This document shows, piece after piece, positions 38,341 to 50,706 of a stretch of 64,000 nt of DNA (position 1 is its first letter; each line of letters starts with the position of its first letter). Both the position numbers and the translations under genes were made by a program. A model generated the notes under the pieces. That model did not search any database. It saw only the letters and a list, made by a program, of their open reading frames with translations, and had not been told where the DNA came from. This stretch comes from Struthio camelus (lineage: Eukaryota; Chordata; Aves; Struthioniformes; Struthionidae), in assembly GCF_040807025.1 (NCBI RefSeq), contig NC_090967.1:6130001-6194000 (forward strand), written 5' to 3'.

Positions 38341-41300
38341 GACGTGCTTAATTAGAGCGCTACGCTGGGATTTTAAAACGTGCTGGCTATCCATTAAAAA
38401 AAAAAAGTCTTATTTTATCTTAGGCTAGACATATTCAGAAATATACTTTTCTTTGTTGTTTGCTCTTTTATGAAGTCATTTATACAAGTGGAAAATTAAC
38501 ATAAGTCATTAATATATTTTTATGAAATGAGGAAATATCCTGGGAAGAAGGGATGCTGAAAAGGTTTGGGGAAGCAGAGTGGATAGTTAGCAATCAGCCA
38601 CTCCTAGCGAGCCACTGCAGCCAGAGGAGCTAGCGCAGCTCTCAGCTGTGATAACCAGGCACGGAGCTGGAGGGAAGAGCTGTTGCCTCTGCTCCACAGC
38701 GGGAACCCTCTGCCCACATCTGGTGCCCACAGCTCCAGGATGCTGAAAAAAGGGAGAGGGGTAATAGGAGAGCCATGAGAATGAACAAAACACGCTGTGC
38801 TTTGAAAGAAATCAAAACTGCTTCATCTGTTCCTCAAAGAAAAGGATACGGCGTGACTTGATCACAGCTACAGAAAACTTCCTGGTAGAAATTTGATGCA
38901 AGAATGCTCTTCAGTTTAGCCAACACAAGTATAACAAGCTCTAAGGGCTAGAAGTAGAAGCTGAGCAGGTCAGTCTAGAAATAAGATGCATTTTTAATCA
39001 TGAGGGTAGAGATGCTGCACCAGCGCCCTAGCCTAATGAAAGCCAGAGCAGGAATGGATTTTTTAACGTCTGTTCCTTTTCAACATTATATATAACAGGT
39101 TCTCAGTGGAAACTTTGCATATAGCAGCTGCTCCTGGCATGGCTTGCTTTCCTCTGCAGACAAAACACAATGTGTCTCAACTCTAGTGCTTCCACACACA
39201 GCAAAGACGACAAGGATGGGGCCACTTGTGAACCCCATGTTTTAATGTGTTTGTGACAAAAATCAAAATTGGTCATTATCAACTATACTGAGCAGAGTGA
39301 ATCAATCCTATTGACTGTAATTATTCTGGGCTTTAAATCATGTCACTAACTTTGGAGCTGTGGACAAGTGTGTAAGCACAGGCAGAGGTTTTAGAGTGGG
39401 TAATAGCTTCCTATACAAACAAGCTTCCCATACAAACATGCCTAGGGATGAACCTAAAGCCTGGCTTTGACAGGAAACTATTCCCACGTTTCCTTGTGGA
39501 TAGCTTTACCAATACACTCAAATCTTGATTGAATATTAACGCTTCTCACTGAACTCTTACTGTGCCTCAGTTTCACTTAAGAATATTGCACTGTTCTATT
39601 ACCATGCTTCCTATGAGTAGACTGCCAGTGGTGCTGAGTTACGTTGCTATGGGATGATCCCGTTCCCCTTTATACTCTTTACTTACTAGGACACTTGCTT
39701 TAATAGGAAATTTCCCCAGGAGAGCTTTTGTTAATCCCAGCCAGTTCTGCACATTAATTTCTCCATGCATTAACTTCAGGACATTGCTGTGGCTTGCACC
39801 AAAATAGTAAGCTACATACTAGTAATTTTACAAGACAAGGTGGGAGTAACATTCATAATTTAGTAATATTCACATCAGAGTTCAAACAATGTAACAATAT
39901 GAACACTAGCAATAGCACAACCACTTGCCACTCTCTGCTTTCAATGTATCACCTTCACCTTTTTTCTGTAATGTCTTTAGAAGGGAGGTTTACCTTGCAG
40001 GTACAATTCTTCGTCCCTGTGTTCATCATGCTATTGCCCCTACTACTAAGAGGCTGTGGTCTGCTGCCAGTAATTTCAAGCACAACATCTGCTAGATGTA
40101 TTCTGAGCACAGTAAGGTGATGCTTTGAAAGAACAGCAGCAGCTCACAACATAGAAGATTTCTGGCCCCATGAGCTGAACCAACATTAGAAGCTATGGGG
40201 AAGGTTTATGTTTTTACAGTATATCGCTGTACGCTCAGAAAAGTCATTGCAGGATTTAAGTTGGAGCAGCTCCTGGGGGCTGTTCTAACCTGAGTTGGCA
40301 ACTGAACAAGCAGCCCCAGGACTACCTTGGCTCCGTTACAGTTCAGCACCAGCACTCCTTTTGCCCCACATTCTCTGTCTTTCCTATGTGCAACATGGCA
40401 ACCAATGACAAAAGGACTAAAATAAATGGCACTGAAGATACTACTGAAAGTAGGGCACAATATCTTTCATATTGACCTGTTAGTGTTAAGTTATCTACAA
40501 CTCTTCTTAAAAGCTAATTATTTTACACATTTAAATTAGGGTAATTGGATCAGCAGGAATTGAACTAAAACCAAACGCTTGCAGCCTTGTGAGGATTTTC
40601 TGAAATAGAGTTTTGTATTCCACCTCTATTCCCTCCTACTGAGGGGAGACAGTCAGTGTCCCCAAAGATAAGAATAGAAGTTTTGATCACTTCCTGTGTT
40701 ATTAGTTACATACCACTATCCAGTCCATATCATTAATCTCCATATAAGCTATAAGTCTTTGCGTAGCGAGAGAAGGAATAAAGGTAAAGGAACCCTATAA
40801 GGAAGTAGAATCCCTTTCAAACTGTGAGTCAAGATAGGCACCTCAGATCTTGTTTTTGCATTGCACTGACACCATCATTGAAAGGCAGCCAGACAGGCCC
40901 TGGCAAAACGGTTTGCCAACTGCCATCCACTCTTAATTTTCAAATGTCCATTTCTCATATGTAATTCTCTTGCCCACACTTTGTGCCTATTACTTCATTT
41001 TGCTAGAAAGGCTGACAGTATTCCCACCTTTACATCCTTCCATGAAAAGTGCAAACATTAGTGTCTTGAGTAGTATCAGGAAAACAGGCAGATACAGACA
41101 TCTGTGAATCTGTTTCTTAGAAGTTCAACAGCTGGCCTCACCTCCTCTGGTATTTGAACAAAATAAACAAGAAATCATTGTTACAAAACAAAACTGAAGG
41201 ATAGTCTGATCCAGGGAGAATGAATACATCCAAAAAGAGACTGTCACTTTGCTCCAGTGTAAAAAAGCTTATCCTATTTATGTTGTAAGGGGAAAAAAAG

Positions 41301-42160
41301 CATTGAGTAGCTGCTTCTCTGTCCTCTCCTCCTATCCAGATATTCATGTTGTACATATCATCTTAGTTTCCAGTTAAACTGAGAATTCTTAGAAAGCAGG
41401 TGTCTTGCTATGGTTGGTATAGACTTCCACATAGGAGAATCCATTTCCAAGCAGATTTCTCCTTCCATGGCTACATGAGAACTGGAAAACTGCATCTAGA
41501 AGAGATCTTGTACTCTATGCATGTCTGGCAAGAGACAGAGTGAGGGCATTTCTTCAGGGATTTCACTGACAGAGAACCCAAGTTATTTTCCAAACAAGAA
41601 AATGTCAGAGAACACTTATTTATTAAGATAAAGAAGTGTTTCAGACAAAATGCTTAATGTTCAATGGCCTTTAACAAAAGCAGCTACAGCGTCTGAATTT
41701 TCACCATATCTCAGAAATAAATTTAGATCAGCTATGCAGTACATAGGAGCTGATTCATGAAGGTCTTTGGACAGAAGATGTTTCATAAAGTTTATAAAAA
41801 TACACTAGAAAAATAGATGTATGTCAAGTGTTTTGAAAGCTTAAATAATAAAGGGTAAAGGAGGAGACAACAGAAAAAGTTAAAATATAGGAAGATGGCT
41901 CAGGAACTTCTAATAAAGTGTCAGATCTGACACCTATACTCACTGTGGTCAGTGACAAGTTATTTAACCTCATATGTAAAATGAGGATAACATCAACCTC
42001 CTGGGGCACAAGGAGATTTAATTAGTTGCTATTCATGGATTAAGCAGAAAGTCTGAAGGTGAAAGCACTAAATACCAAATATGATTAGCTTCCAAAGTAT
42101 TAGTTTCTGTAATTGGGCAACCCCGACATTACAAAAAAGTGGATCAGTGTCAATTTTAGA
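38341..42160. other. Intergenic, AT-rich, between the HOMER3 promoter and the semaphorin 3' end
   Basis: No coding exon found. Just beyond the island is a homeodomain-type core (TTAATTAG, about 38348-38355) and an AT-rich stretch to about 38530. A MIR-like SINE remnant lies near 41930-42070. Otherwise nothing recognised. Confidence 0.6.
41930..42070 (+). repeat. MIR-like SINE remnant
   Basis: The order of motifs follows the MIR core and 3' part: GTGACAAGTTATTTAACCTC, then TGTAAAATGAGGATAA, a CTCCTGGGG-like segment, GGAGATTTAATTAG and a tail with GAAAGCACTAAATA. It is diverged, as expected for an old copy. Identified from memory of the consensus, not by alignment. Confidence 0.7.
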
Positions 42161-42166
42161 AATAAA

Positions 42167-42172
42167 TTTATT
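42167..42172 (-). terminator. Candidate semaphorin poly(A) signal
   Basis: AATAAA on the minus strand about 175 nt after the semaphorin stop. It sits in a palindromic AATAAATTTATT, so the signal reads on both strands. Position fits a short 3'UTR; usage is not shown. Confidence 0.45.
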
Positions 42173-42346
42173 TTTATGGTTCTATCATGTCAAAAAAGGT
42201 ACCCAAACAAGGAATTTTGTTTTTAAAAGTAGTAACTGGAAACACATTTATATAAATATACAATGCAGCTTGTCATCTTGAATTCTGAGCTTCTGACTCC
42301 TACTCAAATTTACATTCCACATTCCTTAAGAGGAAATACGTTATCT

Positions 42347-45300
42347 TCAACCAAACAACTCTGCGAGCTGCAAGCTCCCGGAGCTCCCTGTAAAACTTGC
42401 ACTGCGCTGTGCATTAGGGCTGCACTTCCTTTCTGAGGAAAAGCTCACAAGTGGTATTGACTCATTAACAGAAGACACGTTTTCTCGTGTGGCTGAGCTT
42501 TTCCTTACGCAGCCTGATCCCTCTGTAGCCAGTCCTGGACTTCCCAAGCAATCTGTACTGGCTGTTCTTGAGCTGGTTTCTCTGCTCTTCCAAGGTAGAG
42601 ATAAATGGCCCTTGTAGAAGTTCCAAACCAACAAGAAAGAAAAGAGAAGAGCAAAACCAGCCCCTAGAAGTTTTAAAACAAGATTCTCTTTTTGGTTGTC
42701 CGTGGATTTTTGTTTTGCTGCCTCCTTCAGTAAAGAAGTTGGTACTGAAGACTTAAAACTCACAGCTGCTGTTTCGTTAAGTGTGCTTGTTGTGCCATTA
42801 ACGTTTGCATCGTCTGACTTTTGTTGGGCGTAAAGGGCATAGCTGGCCACAGTGATAAGGAATTCTTTCCCTTTGGCTTTCTCTACTGAGAGACAATCAT
42901 AGAATCCAGCCTCATCCATCGTCACATTAAATATTACTATTCCTCCATCATAGAGGAGGTATTTAGAGTCCTCAGCCTGAAGTCTGCTCCCATTAAACTT
43001 CCACACTACGCTTGCCAGATTTGACAGAGGAACACATTTAAGATGAACAGAATTTCCAAGGGCAAAGAGAAATTTTCTCACACTATTTTCTGAAATTATG
43101 AAGATTATTTTTAATTAAGAACAGTGAAAGTTTAGTTTAACTTACAAAACCAAATTCATATTTAAATAAATATCAAATTTCATTCACCAGTCTGACAATG
43201 GGTAATGAACAGGTAAGGGGTAAAGACAAAGAAATCCCATTACTAACAGGTCTGACCACCTCTCAGTGAGAGATAAGGGCAGAGAGTGCATCTTGCTGGC
43301 TTTATTCCACTGACAACTAAAAGAATGAATATGGAACTAGAAATTAAAGACTTCCAGATTCTCACCTGATTTTGCCTCACTTGTATATGTGGCCAACCAC
43401 AAATAAATTCAGCTTCTTACGCCTAAACATTTATATGGGTAAATGATTTATCTTCAAAAAATGCTTTGATGTTTACATCTGACTGTTCCCTTACTGTCCC
43501 ACTAATTACCTTATTATCATTTTTAGCACAGTCTAAAATATACAAGACTAAAGATAAGGCTGACTTTAAAAACACGTAACTGAAGAGAGAAACATCTTGT
43601 GTCACTGAAGAAAGTAATGCATCCTGCCACTCATTACAAAGTCACTAAATAATAATACCAGATCACGTACCTGTTAATCTACATTAAAATAAATTAATTT
43701 CCCAATCCCATTAAAATAAAAAAGTCATCTTAAATGGCTGCTAACATATAGCCTTATTTTTAAATGCACCTGTGAATAGTATTTGCTGTGTATCTGCAGA
43801 ACAGTATCCTAGAGCAGTGACAGATTTAATAGGATGGCTGACGTGACATGTGATTTCCGCAAAGTGGGTGTGGGGGAGATACCAATAATCTCAAACGGCT
43901 CACATTTATGCTTCCCTTGAGAGTAATAGTTTCAATCTGAACAAGAGTATTCTGACATCAAGACTGAGGAGGTTAAGAACATAAGGCAGTAGCAGCGCAC
44001 CATGGAGTTTGTTTTTTTATGGTCTTAGTTCAAAAGTAACAATCAACATGTTTTTAACTGTGTGGTTTTCTGTCACACAAGAATTCCAGTGACCACAGAC
44101 CAAAAAAGCACTTTAAATTGCGTAATATTAAAATGTTCTCTCTTAAAATAAATGTTCACATACCTACACTAAGACAGCTGGAAGCATCCCCATATTTAAC
44201 ACTTTGAATTAAATTCCTGGGGGGAGGAGAAAAAAAAAGATTAAAAAAAAAAAACCCAGACAAAAAGTGTTCCCACTTATATGATACCATTTCTAGGGAT
44301 CATCTGAGTTCTGTGTTGCAGACAGTAACAGTGCATTTATAAAGCAATCTCACATCAGTCGTACAGCTAAAAAAACATCTCTTTACTTACTTCGTATCAC
44401 CAGTTTGATTTGTCAGTAGAACACATTCATTAGAAGACTGAGACCATGCACAGTAAGGATCCCGTGCCAAGACGCAATCCAAGCAGTATTTATATTGGTG
44501 GCATTCAGAAACTGGAAGCTGTACCACTTGGGATTGAGAGCCTACATAGAGCATTCCCTGGAAATGCAGGAGAGAGTTTTTATTTTATAATGGTCTGTGA
44601 GATTTTAAAGCCGTTATTTTCTAATACGGATTGTAAGAATTTCTACTACTTACTAAAACACTGTAAACTAAAAATCTTGCAAGAATAGATGGTATAAAAA
44701 TAGACGGTGATAGGAAAAAAAAACAGATTTGCATAACAGGCAAAACGACAGAGTTCCTTCCCTAATTTTTTAATTGACATAAAGGCTCGTTTCAGTTATA
44801 TTTTGATACACAGAAAATCTTCTACAGATAAAAAAAGGTATTGTGCTTTTGTTATTAATGAACACATGATAGAAGTAGAATTATGACACATTCACGGAGT
44901 ATTTAAGAGCCAAAAGAACAATACAGAAGAGGAAGGCCTGAGGAAAACTATTACAGCAGTCACTTCGCATACGGAGGGACAGAAGTTCTACCTTTTTAGA
45001 AGACAGCTGGAGAGACTGTACAGGCTCAGGAGACAGAAACAGCTGTAGCTCTTCCACAATGAACATTTCCCCCTCCCAATTGAAAGCTTTATGCAAATAT
45101 CCATCCTCTACATAAAATGAAATATATATTTTAAAGGAGAAATTTGTTTAAGCATTGCATAATATTTTCGCTTTAAAATTCAAGTTGAAATTAGATAGAG
45201 ATTCACAAGCCATTCTTGGGATAAGGAATTTCTGAAATTCTTCAAAACAATTTTTAATTTTATTTCAGTAAGAGAGAGGTAGTGATTTTTCTCAGGGAAA

Positions 45301-48300
45301 AAAAAAAAAACCCAAACAATCCCGGAATTCGCAAATATCATTATGTCGAGACTCCTTTGATATAGAAAGTTTCTAATCAGAGCCTTTTAATGTCCAACAA
45401 ACCACGCACATTTAATCTAACTGGGAAGAAAACATTAAACTAGCAAGGCAGCTTCCAAATGCAAAACTTTACTTTTCAGAAGTTTCAGAAAAAAATTTTG
45501 AAAGAAAATCCATAAAAAGTGTATAGAATTTTTTTCCTAAAAGCACTTACCTGTTCCTAGAAACATGACGTCATATGTTTGTTTATCAAGGCCAGTGACT
45601 CTGTCTACTACAATCCTGGTATAGTTTGAACCTCTTTTCAGTAACACTGGCCTATTACCAATTGGATTTACAGAATTATCCATTAGAGGGTGATCTCTAA
45701 CAAACTGCAAAACTTTGTCAGGCAAGTCAGAAGAAGTGTTATATCCAATACTCCGGGCAAAATTATCAATGCACTAGAAACAAAACATAATGAATGTGAT
45801 TACAATTGCTTTTACATTTCACCCAGGTATAAAAAAAGGATGTATTTTGTTCTAAACATGCAGCTATTTCTACTTATCTTCAAAGGGAAAAATAACTATT
45901 TTCCTCACACTCTAAGCATTACCCCATGTTCTTTGCAGAGCAGAACTCTAAGTAAAGTAGCTTTTCTAGGAACCTCCATATATACCCATAATGGGATAAG
46001 AAAGTAGGCACTTCTTTGCTGATTTATAAACACTACATTTCTATTGGCACAATATGAACTGATAATTTGGTACCAAAAAGGAAAATTCAGAGACTGTTCC
46101 TTCATTAAAACAAGTGAATTCATATTTACAGCACCAGGACGTGGGACTGGCACTTCTCCCCCGTATACCACCCATTTAACATGGGAATGTTCCACAGTTA
46201 CTGGTCCTTTGTAGCTTCCTTTGGAGAAGACTTCTTGAATATTTTTCAGACTGTATGCACAAACAGCTGATATGTCCAATCTTCCCCTTCGAAGAAAAAA
46301 ATAAAATAAAATAAAAGCAAGTTTTATTGGCTTTTAAAGAGAAAGAAAAGCTGTAAAACAACCTGCTCTCCACAGTGCACACTCCTGCGTCTTTCTGAGG
46401 ATTAGTTAAAAGATATCTAATACTAAAAATACTTCCCTCTGGCAGTTTTCATGATTCTCTAAGAAGGGAGTAAAGCAATTTCTACAAGATTGTGTTAAAT
46501 ATGTTTTTGTTAAAAATCAAGTAACAGCCCTCACATCAACTGAAATGGCTGAGATGATGAGGTCCGTTTGACCATCTCTTTTAACCAAACGGACAGGTTT
46601 CCCCTCCCTCTGGCACCACTCTTCTGACACACCATTAATTCCTCTTGTAATCTTTCTAATTTCTCTTGTTGGAAAACACAAAACTCTTCCGCTTTGCCTT
46701 CAATGTTAATGTTTTCCAAAATAACAACTAAACGTTTAGGTAAACTTTTAGGACTGTATAGTTCAGACACCAATCTCATTTCATTTCTACCAGGGAATAT
46801 GAAGTGATACACACAAAGTCCGAGTTTCTTTACCATACCCAAGGGAATAAATGTTGTGGTCTTTAAAATGCACATCTGCAGTTTCCTGTCTTAGCACACA
46901 TTGAACCCAACCTGCTATAACCAAAAATAAAACGGTCACATAAGCTCTGGCAGGTATGAACTGTCAGGTACATAATACTGACTGAGCTGCATTCTGAGAA
47001 TTCTGATGCTTATTATAAAACACGAATATTACGTACTCATAGTTACTTTATCATGGTAATTTTTGACATATAAGGTTTCAATACACTCCTGTGTCTTATT
47101 TCTCTTCATTTGTCAGAGCAGTGAGAAAAAGCTAGTTAACAGTAAAATATGAAAGGAAGTAGACTGGAGTTCTGTTTTTATTTTTATAGAACGTTACATT
47201 AGACAAGTAGGCCATGACAGAGACTGCTCTTGGAATAGAAGACAAATTCTGCACCTTGAAACGCCAGCTATTTCCTTTAATGCAATAAAGGCCAGAAGAA
47301 TCTAGGGCTTTGTGTAAGTAATTATGTAATTTTATATGTAATTAGTTTTAATTGCTCCACCATCTGAACAGAGAAACCATTAACTCTAAATACTTGGCTT
47401 AGGAGGAGCTTTTGGTTAGTCTTTAATTGAAGGCCTTGGCCCAGGAACCAAACAACATTTTGTTTCAGAAGACGATAATATTTTCTCAGTTGGATCAAGC
47501 TGCAAGGAAAACAAATGCGGTCCATTAAAACATGCAGAGTAGCTGGTAACCTCTAATTCTGAGATAAAGACAAATGGCTGCAATCAGGCCATTAATACTG
47601 AAGTGAGAACCCTTTACGCAGTTCATTACAAACTCTAGTACCAGATGTAATCCTTTATCTCACCATTGTTGGGAAAAAATTCCATAAAAAATGCTGTCTT
47701 GCCAGTCTGTTCTCCTCAGTAAAAAGATGTCCTGGATAATATTGAAATGGAAATGCAATTCTGGAATGGAACAGGAAAGTCGGGATTTTAAAAATGATGT
47801 CCATCTTCTTTGCAATATGCGTTTTCCACCAATATCACCCTAAATGAAGGAATAATACCATCACTGTGGAACGTATAAAGAAACGGATGTAATTTTCACC
47901 TGATAGCATTGCTGTAAGGAAAAATATAGTTGGCCTTTCAATACAAATCTCAGGTCACAGCCAAAGAAAAGAGGTTTAAATGTCATATGCAACCCAAACA
48001 GCTGGTTCTGTTCTAGGAAGAAAAGGAGGAAGCTAGTTTAGAAATAAAGGGCATACAATAGAATTTCAGTTGGTGAGACAGTGTAGATACCTCTGTTAAT
48101 CATTCAGCTAAGAAACTTCATTTGAAATACACTAAACACAATCTTTATACTACAAATATTAACCTTGCAGATACGGGCAATTCTGGACACCAGAAGCTTG
48201 TCATAGAATTCAAATTCAACAGCTGTTTCAGTGAAGAACACATAAATTTTATCGTCATCTCCATTTGGATTAGATTCACTTTCCTGTACTATCTCCATAT

Positions 48301-50692
48301 TGACAAAGCTTGGTTCTGAAATACATGAATATACAAAACATTTTATTTATGAAAGCCCATAAGTGACAGATCTTGTTCTAAAATTACGTATCTAATTGAC
48401 CTTTTTTGTGGAGCAGTGGACAGGGAAAGGGCTGGAAAGTATTTATGAATTAGGATCTATCAACAATTAAGAGAAGAAATTGTGCTTTCATAAATGGGAA
48501 GAGATTGTGGTTTGTCTCATCACTGTAGTCCTTAGTGACAATTTTTTTTTTTTAAATTTTGTCCTTAGTTTAAAAGCTCACACTTTCTGGACATTGCAAA
48601 AATTAATACCTAACATACACTATTACATTCTACAAATAACTCACACACCAACCGAAGCTCAAGAGACTGAAATATGTATAACGACTTCTTACCATTTAGC
48701 CAAGATTTTTTAAATTCTGTTCTTACAGGGTTCCTCATACTGCGAAGTATTATAGGCTCTGTTCCCAAAAAATTGTTTGAAGTAGCTGAATAAAATGCAC
48801 CATCTGTAAAGTTTTGGAACAAATAACAAAGCATAAAGTACTTATTTTTAAAATGCAAAGAAATAGCTGTAAGAAACAAACCAGGGGTTGACATTTCATG
48901 CAAAAATAGAATTAGGATAACAGGTATCCAAAAACTAAGCTCAGGTGAGGAAAACTACTTCAGCTTGCACGTCAGTCCAAACGTACCTACAAAAACAGAA
49001 GCATACTTCAGAGTTGGTTCAAATGGACATTTTCCTCTGCTCTCTTCAGCTTTTCCTTGCAAACTTATGTTTGTCCTATGGATAACCTATGGTAAGCAAT
49101 CATTTTAATAGGATGAAAACCAAGCCTCCCCTGTGATAAAATGAAATGATTAGCAAATACCTTTAAAGGAGAAGATCACAGAACAGAGTTAGTACAGAAA
49201 CGTGAATTTTGTGCAAAAAGAAATAACGTTTGGTAAACACTTCCCTGGTCTTTCATGCTTTTATAAAAGAATTATAACAATTTCAAGTTTTTGACAAGGA
49301 ATAACTTTAGAAAGGTGCTTAAAGATCTGCCATACTACTCAAACATCTTCAGTAAAACCTGTACTCAAATATAATTACCATATGATCACAAGCTGGGTGA
49401 TATGCATTGGTTCCACAAACATACAAGTTAGAGTCATTTATTTTATGGAGGAAGAGGATGTAGTTCTGGCATCTTATCTAAAACAAAAATAAAAGGAGAG
49501 TAAATTTACATAGTTTAGGTGGTTTGCATCTGAAAATGTTCTGGTGTCTGAGCAGCAAGCAAACAAGCCTGTAAGATTCAAATACCTGCTTTTACTTCTT
49601 TTACTTACCCCCCCCCCCCCCCCCCCCGGCGCAATTGATCCTGTAGCTGTTTTTTTGTCTTAGTTAACAACTTAGAGGAGGAAACAAAGGTTTTGCCTAC
49701 CTTGTCCTTTCCTCTACGGATACATTCCAGCTGTCTTTCCTGTGTAGCAAACCAGTATTCCTAGAAGCCAAAATACATCAAAGTTGGTATGCTGCAATTT
49801 TCTGCAGAACAGCTATGCGCAAAAATAAAAACAAAATAAAGCTAACTTTGAACCTATTGGGGTAAATAAGCATTTCTATGTTTTTCTATAACATATACAG
49901 CACAATAATAATCTGAAGAGATGCTTTGTCTTACTTCAAAAAATGATTTTGTGATACAGTTACAAGTCTTGAAATGATAATACTTCGCTATATTTAAAAA
50001 TCAGATCATTAGGTGATCCCAAATACATAAAACCACAGACAAGATATTTCCATAAGGCAGGCATGAAATAAGATGTTTAACTTACCCTGGCTATTTCTCT
50101 AGAAATATTATTCAAGTCAAGAGCAAATACAGCATCTCTGCCTCCAACAAATAAGGTATCAGTTTCTTCATTCACAAGCAGAGTGGAAACATTGGATAAT
50201 CCTTGTTTCATAAAAGTTTTTATTTTTCCAGCTATAAACATAGAGGATAAGTTATTTAAAAAAAAATTATCTCTAGAATCCCACTGTCATATAATTGAAA
50301 TTCCAGACTGAAAAAAATAGTAACAAAGCAAAGATAAAGTTTATACCTATTTCCTGAATATTTTCTAAATAAGATGAAAATAAACAACATAGTATCACTA
50401 TTAGCTATATGCCAGGACCTCCAGCTACAACAATTAATATTCAGGTGTTCCTCACTGCAATTTGGGCAAGTGCATGTGCTGCTGCTGAGGTGAAACAGTC
50501 CATAGCATTCTCTCCTGAGCCTAAAAAAATAAAGCCCCAGCCCTGTGCTATGTTCCTTTGTGTTGATTAAATTACTCTTTTTCACTTACTTTGGTATTTT
50601 ACTGTTTTTCTGGGAATGCAGTTCACAACAGATGCTTCTGTCTCTTGCATTAATTGCAAAACAAGATAAACAACAACAGCAGTGCTACCCAT
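42347..50692 (-). CDS. Class-4-type transmembrane semaphorin (complete, 14 coding exons)
   Basis: Predicted type I membrane ligand of the semaphorin family, which signals through plexins. Coding exons from the 5' end: 50692-50590, 50231-50086, 49760-49701, 49477-49379, 49086-48987, 48803-48693, 48315-48164, 47839-47664, 46286-46130, 45773-45551, 45107-44992, 44557-44391, 44216-44164, 43089-42347. All phases join to 801 residues. Short hydrophobic leader; sema domain from [18 protein letters not shown] (exon 2) with [22 protein letters not shown] and PVPRPGAC; PSI with [14 protein letters not shown] (exon 12); one Ig-like domain ([17 protein letters not shown]); transmembrane segment [16 protein letters not shown]; Ser-rich cytoplasmic tail of about 85 residues ending LQLAELFG. 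Architecture and the NNFLGTEP motif fit class 4 (SEMA4A, 4C, 4F or a 4E-like gene); I cannot name the paralogue. Exon 7 uses a weak donor, GTTAAT. Confidence 0.93.
49608..49627. repeat. Poly-C tract, 20 nt
   Basis: An uninterrupted run of 20 C (poly-G in the sense of the gene) in the semaphorin intron between coding exons 3 and 4. Likely variable in length and error-prone in sequencing. Confidence 0.95.
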
Positions 50693-50706
50693 TTTCAGAG
50701 ATTTGA
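50693..50706 (-). other. Semaphorin 5'UTR in the first coding exon
   Basis: A good acceptor on the minus strand (cttatttctag) ends at 50707, leaving 14 nt of UTR before the ATG at 50692. It pairs plausibly with the GTAAGT donor at 52019-52014 beside the CpG island, implying a noncoding first exon there and a 1.3-kb intron. No transcript evidence. Confidence 0.5.

Noticed and set aside
37742-38394. Open frames up to 196 codons on both strands in the HOMER3 CpG island
   Set aside because: Pro/Arg/Ala-rich low-complexity translation produced by the island's composition.
43089-44391. Direct splice from the PSI exon (44391) to the Ig exon (43089)
   Set aside because: The phases do not match; a 53-nt exon at 44216-44164 encoding [14 protein letters not shown] restores frame and completes the PSI region.
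44992-45096. Continuation of the semaphorin exon leftward past 44992
   Set aside because: Reading on gives non-semaphorin sequence; a donor (GTAGAA) at 44991 joins in phase to 44557, which continues with GMLYVGS as the family requires.
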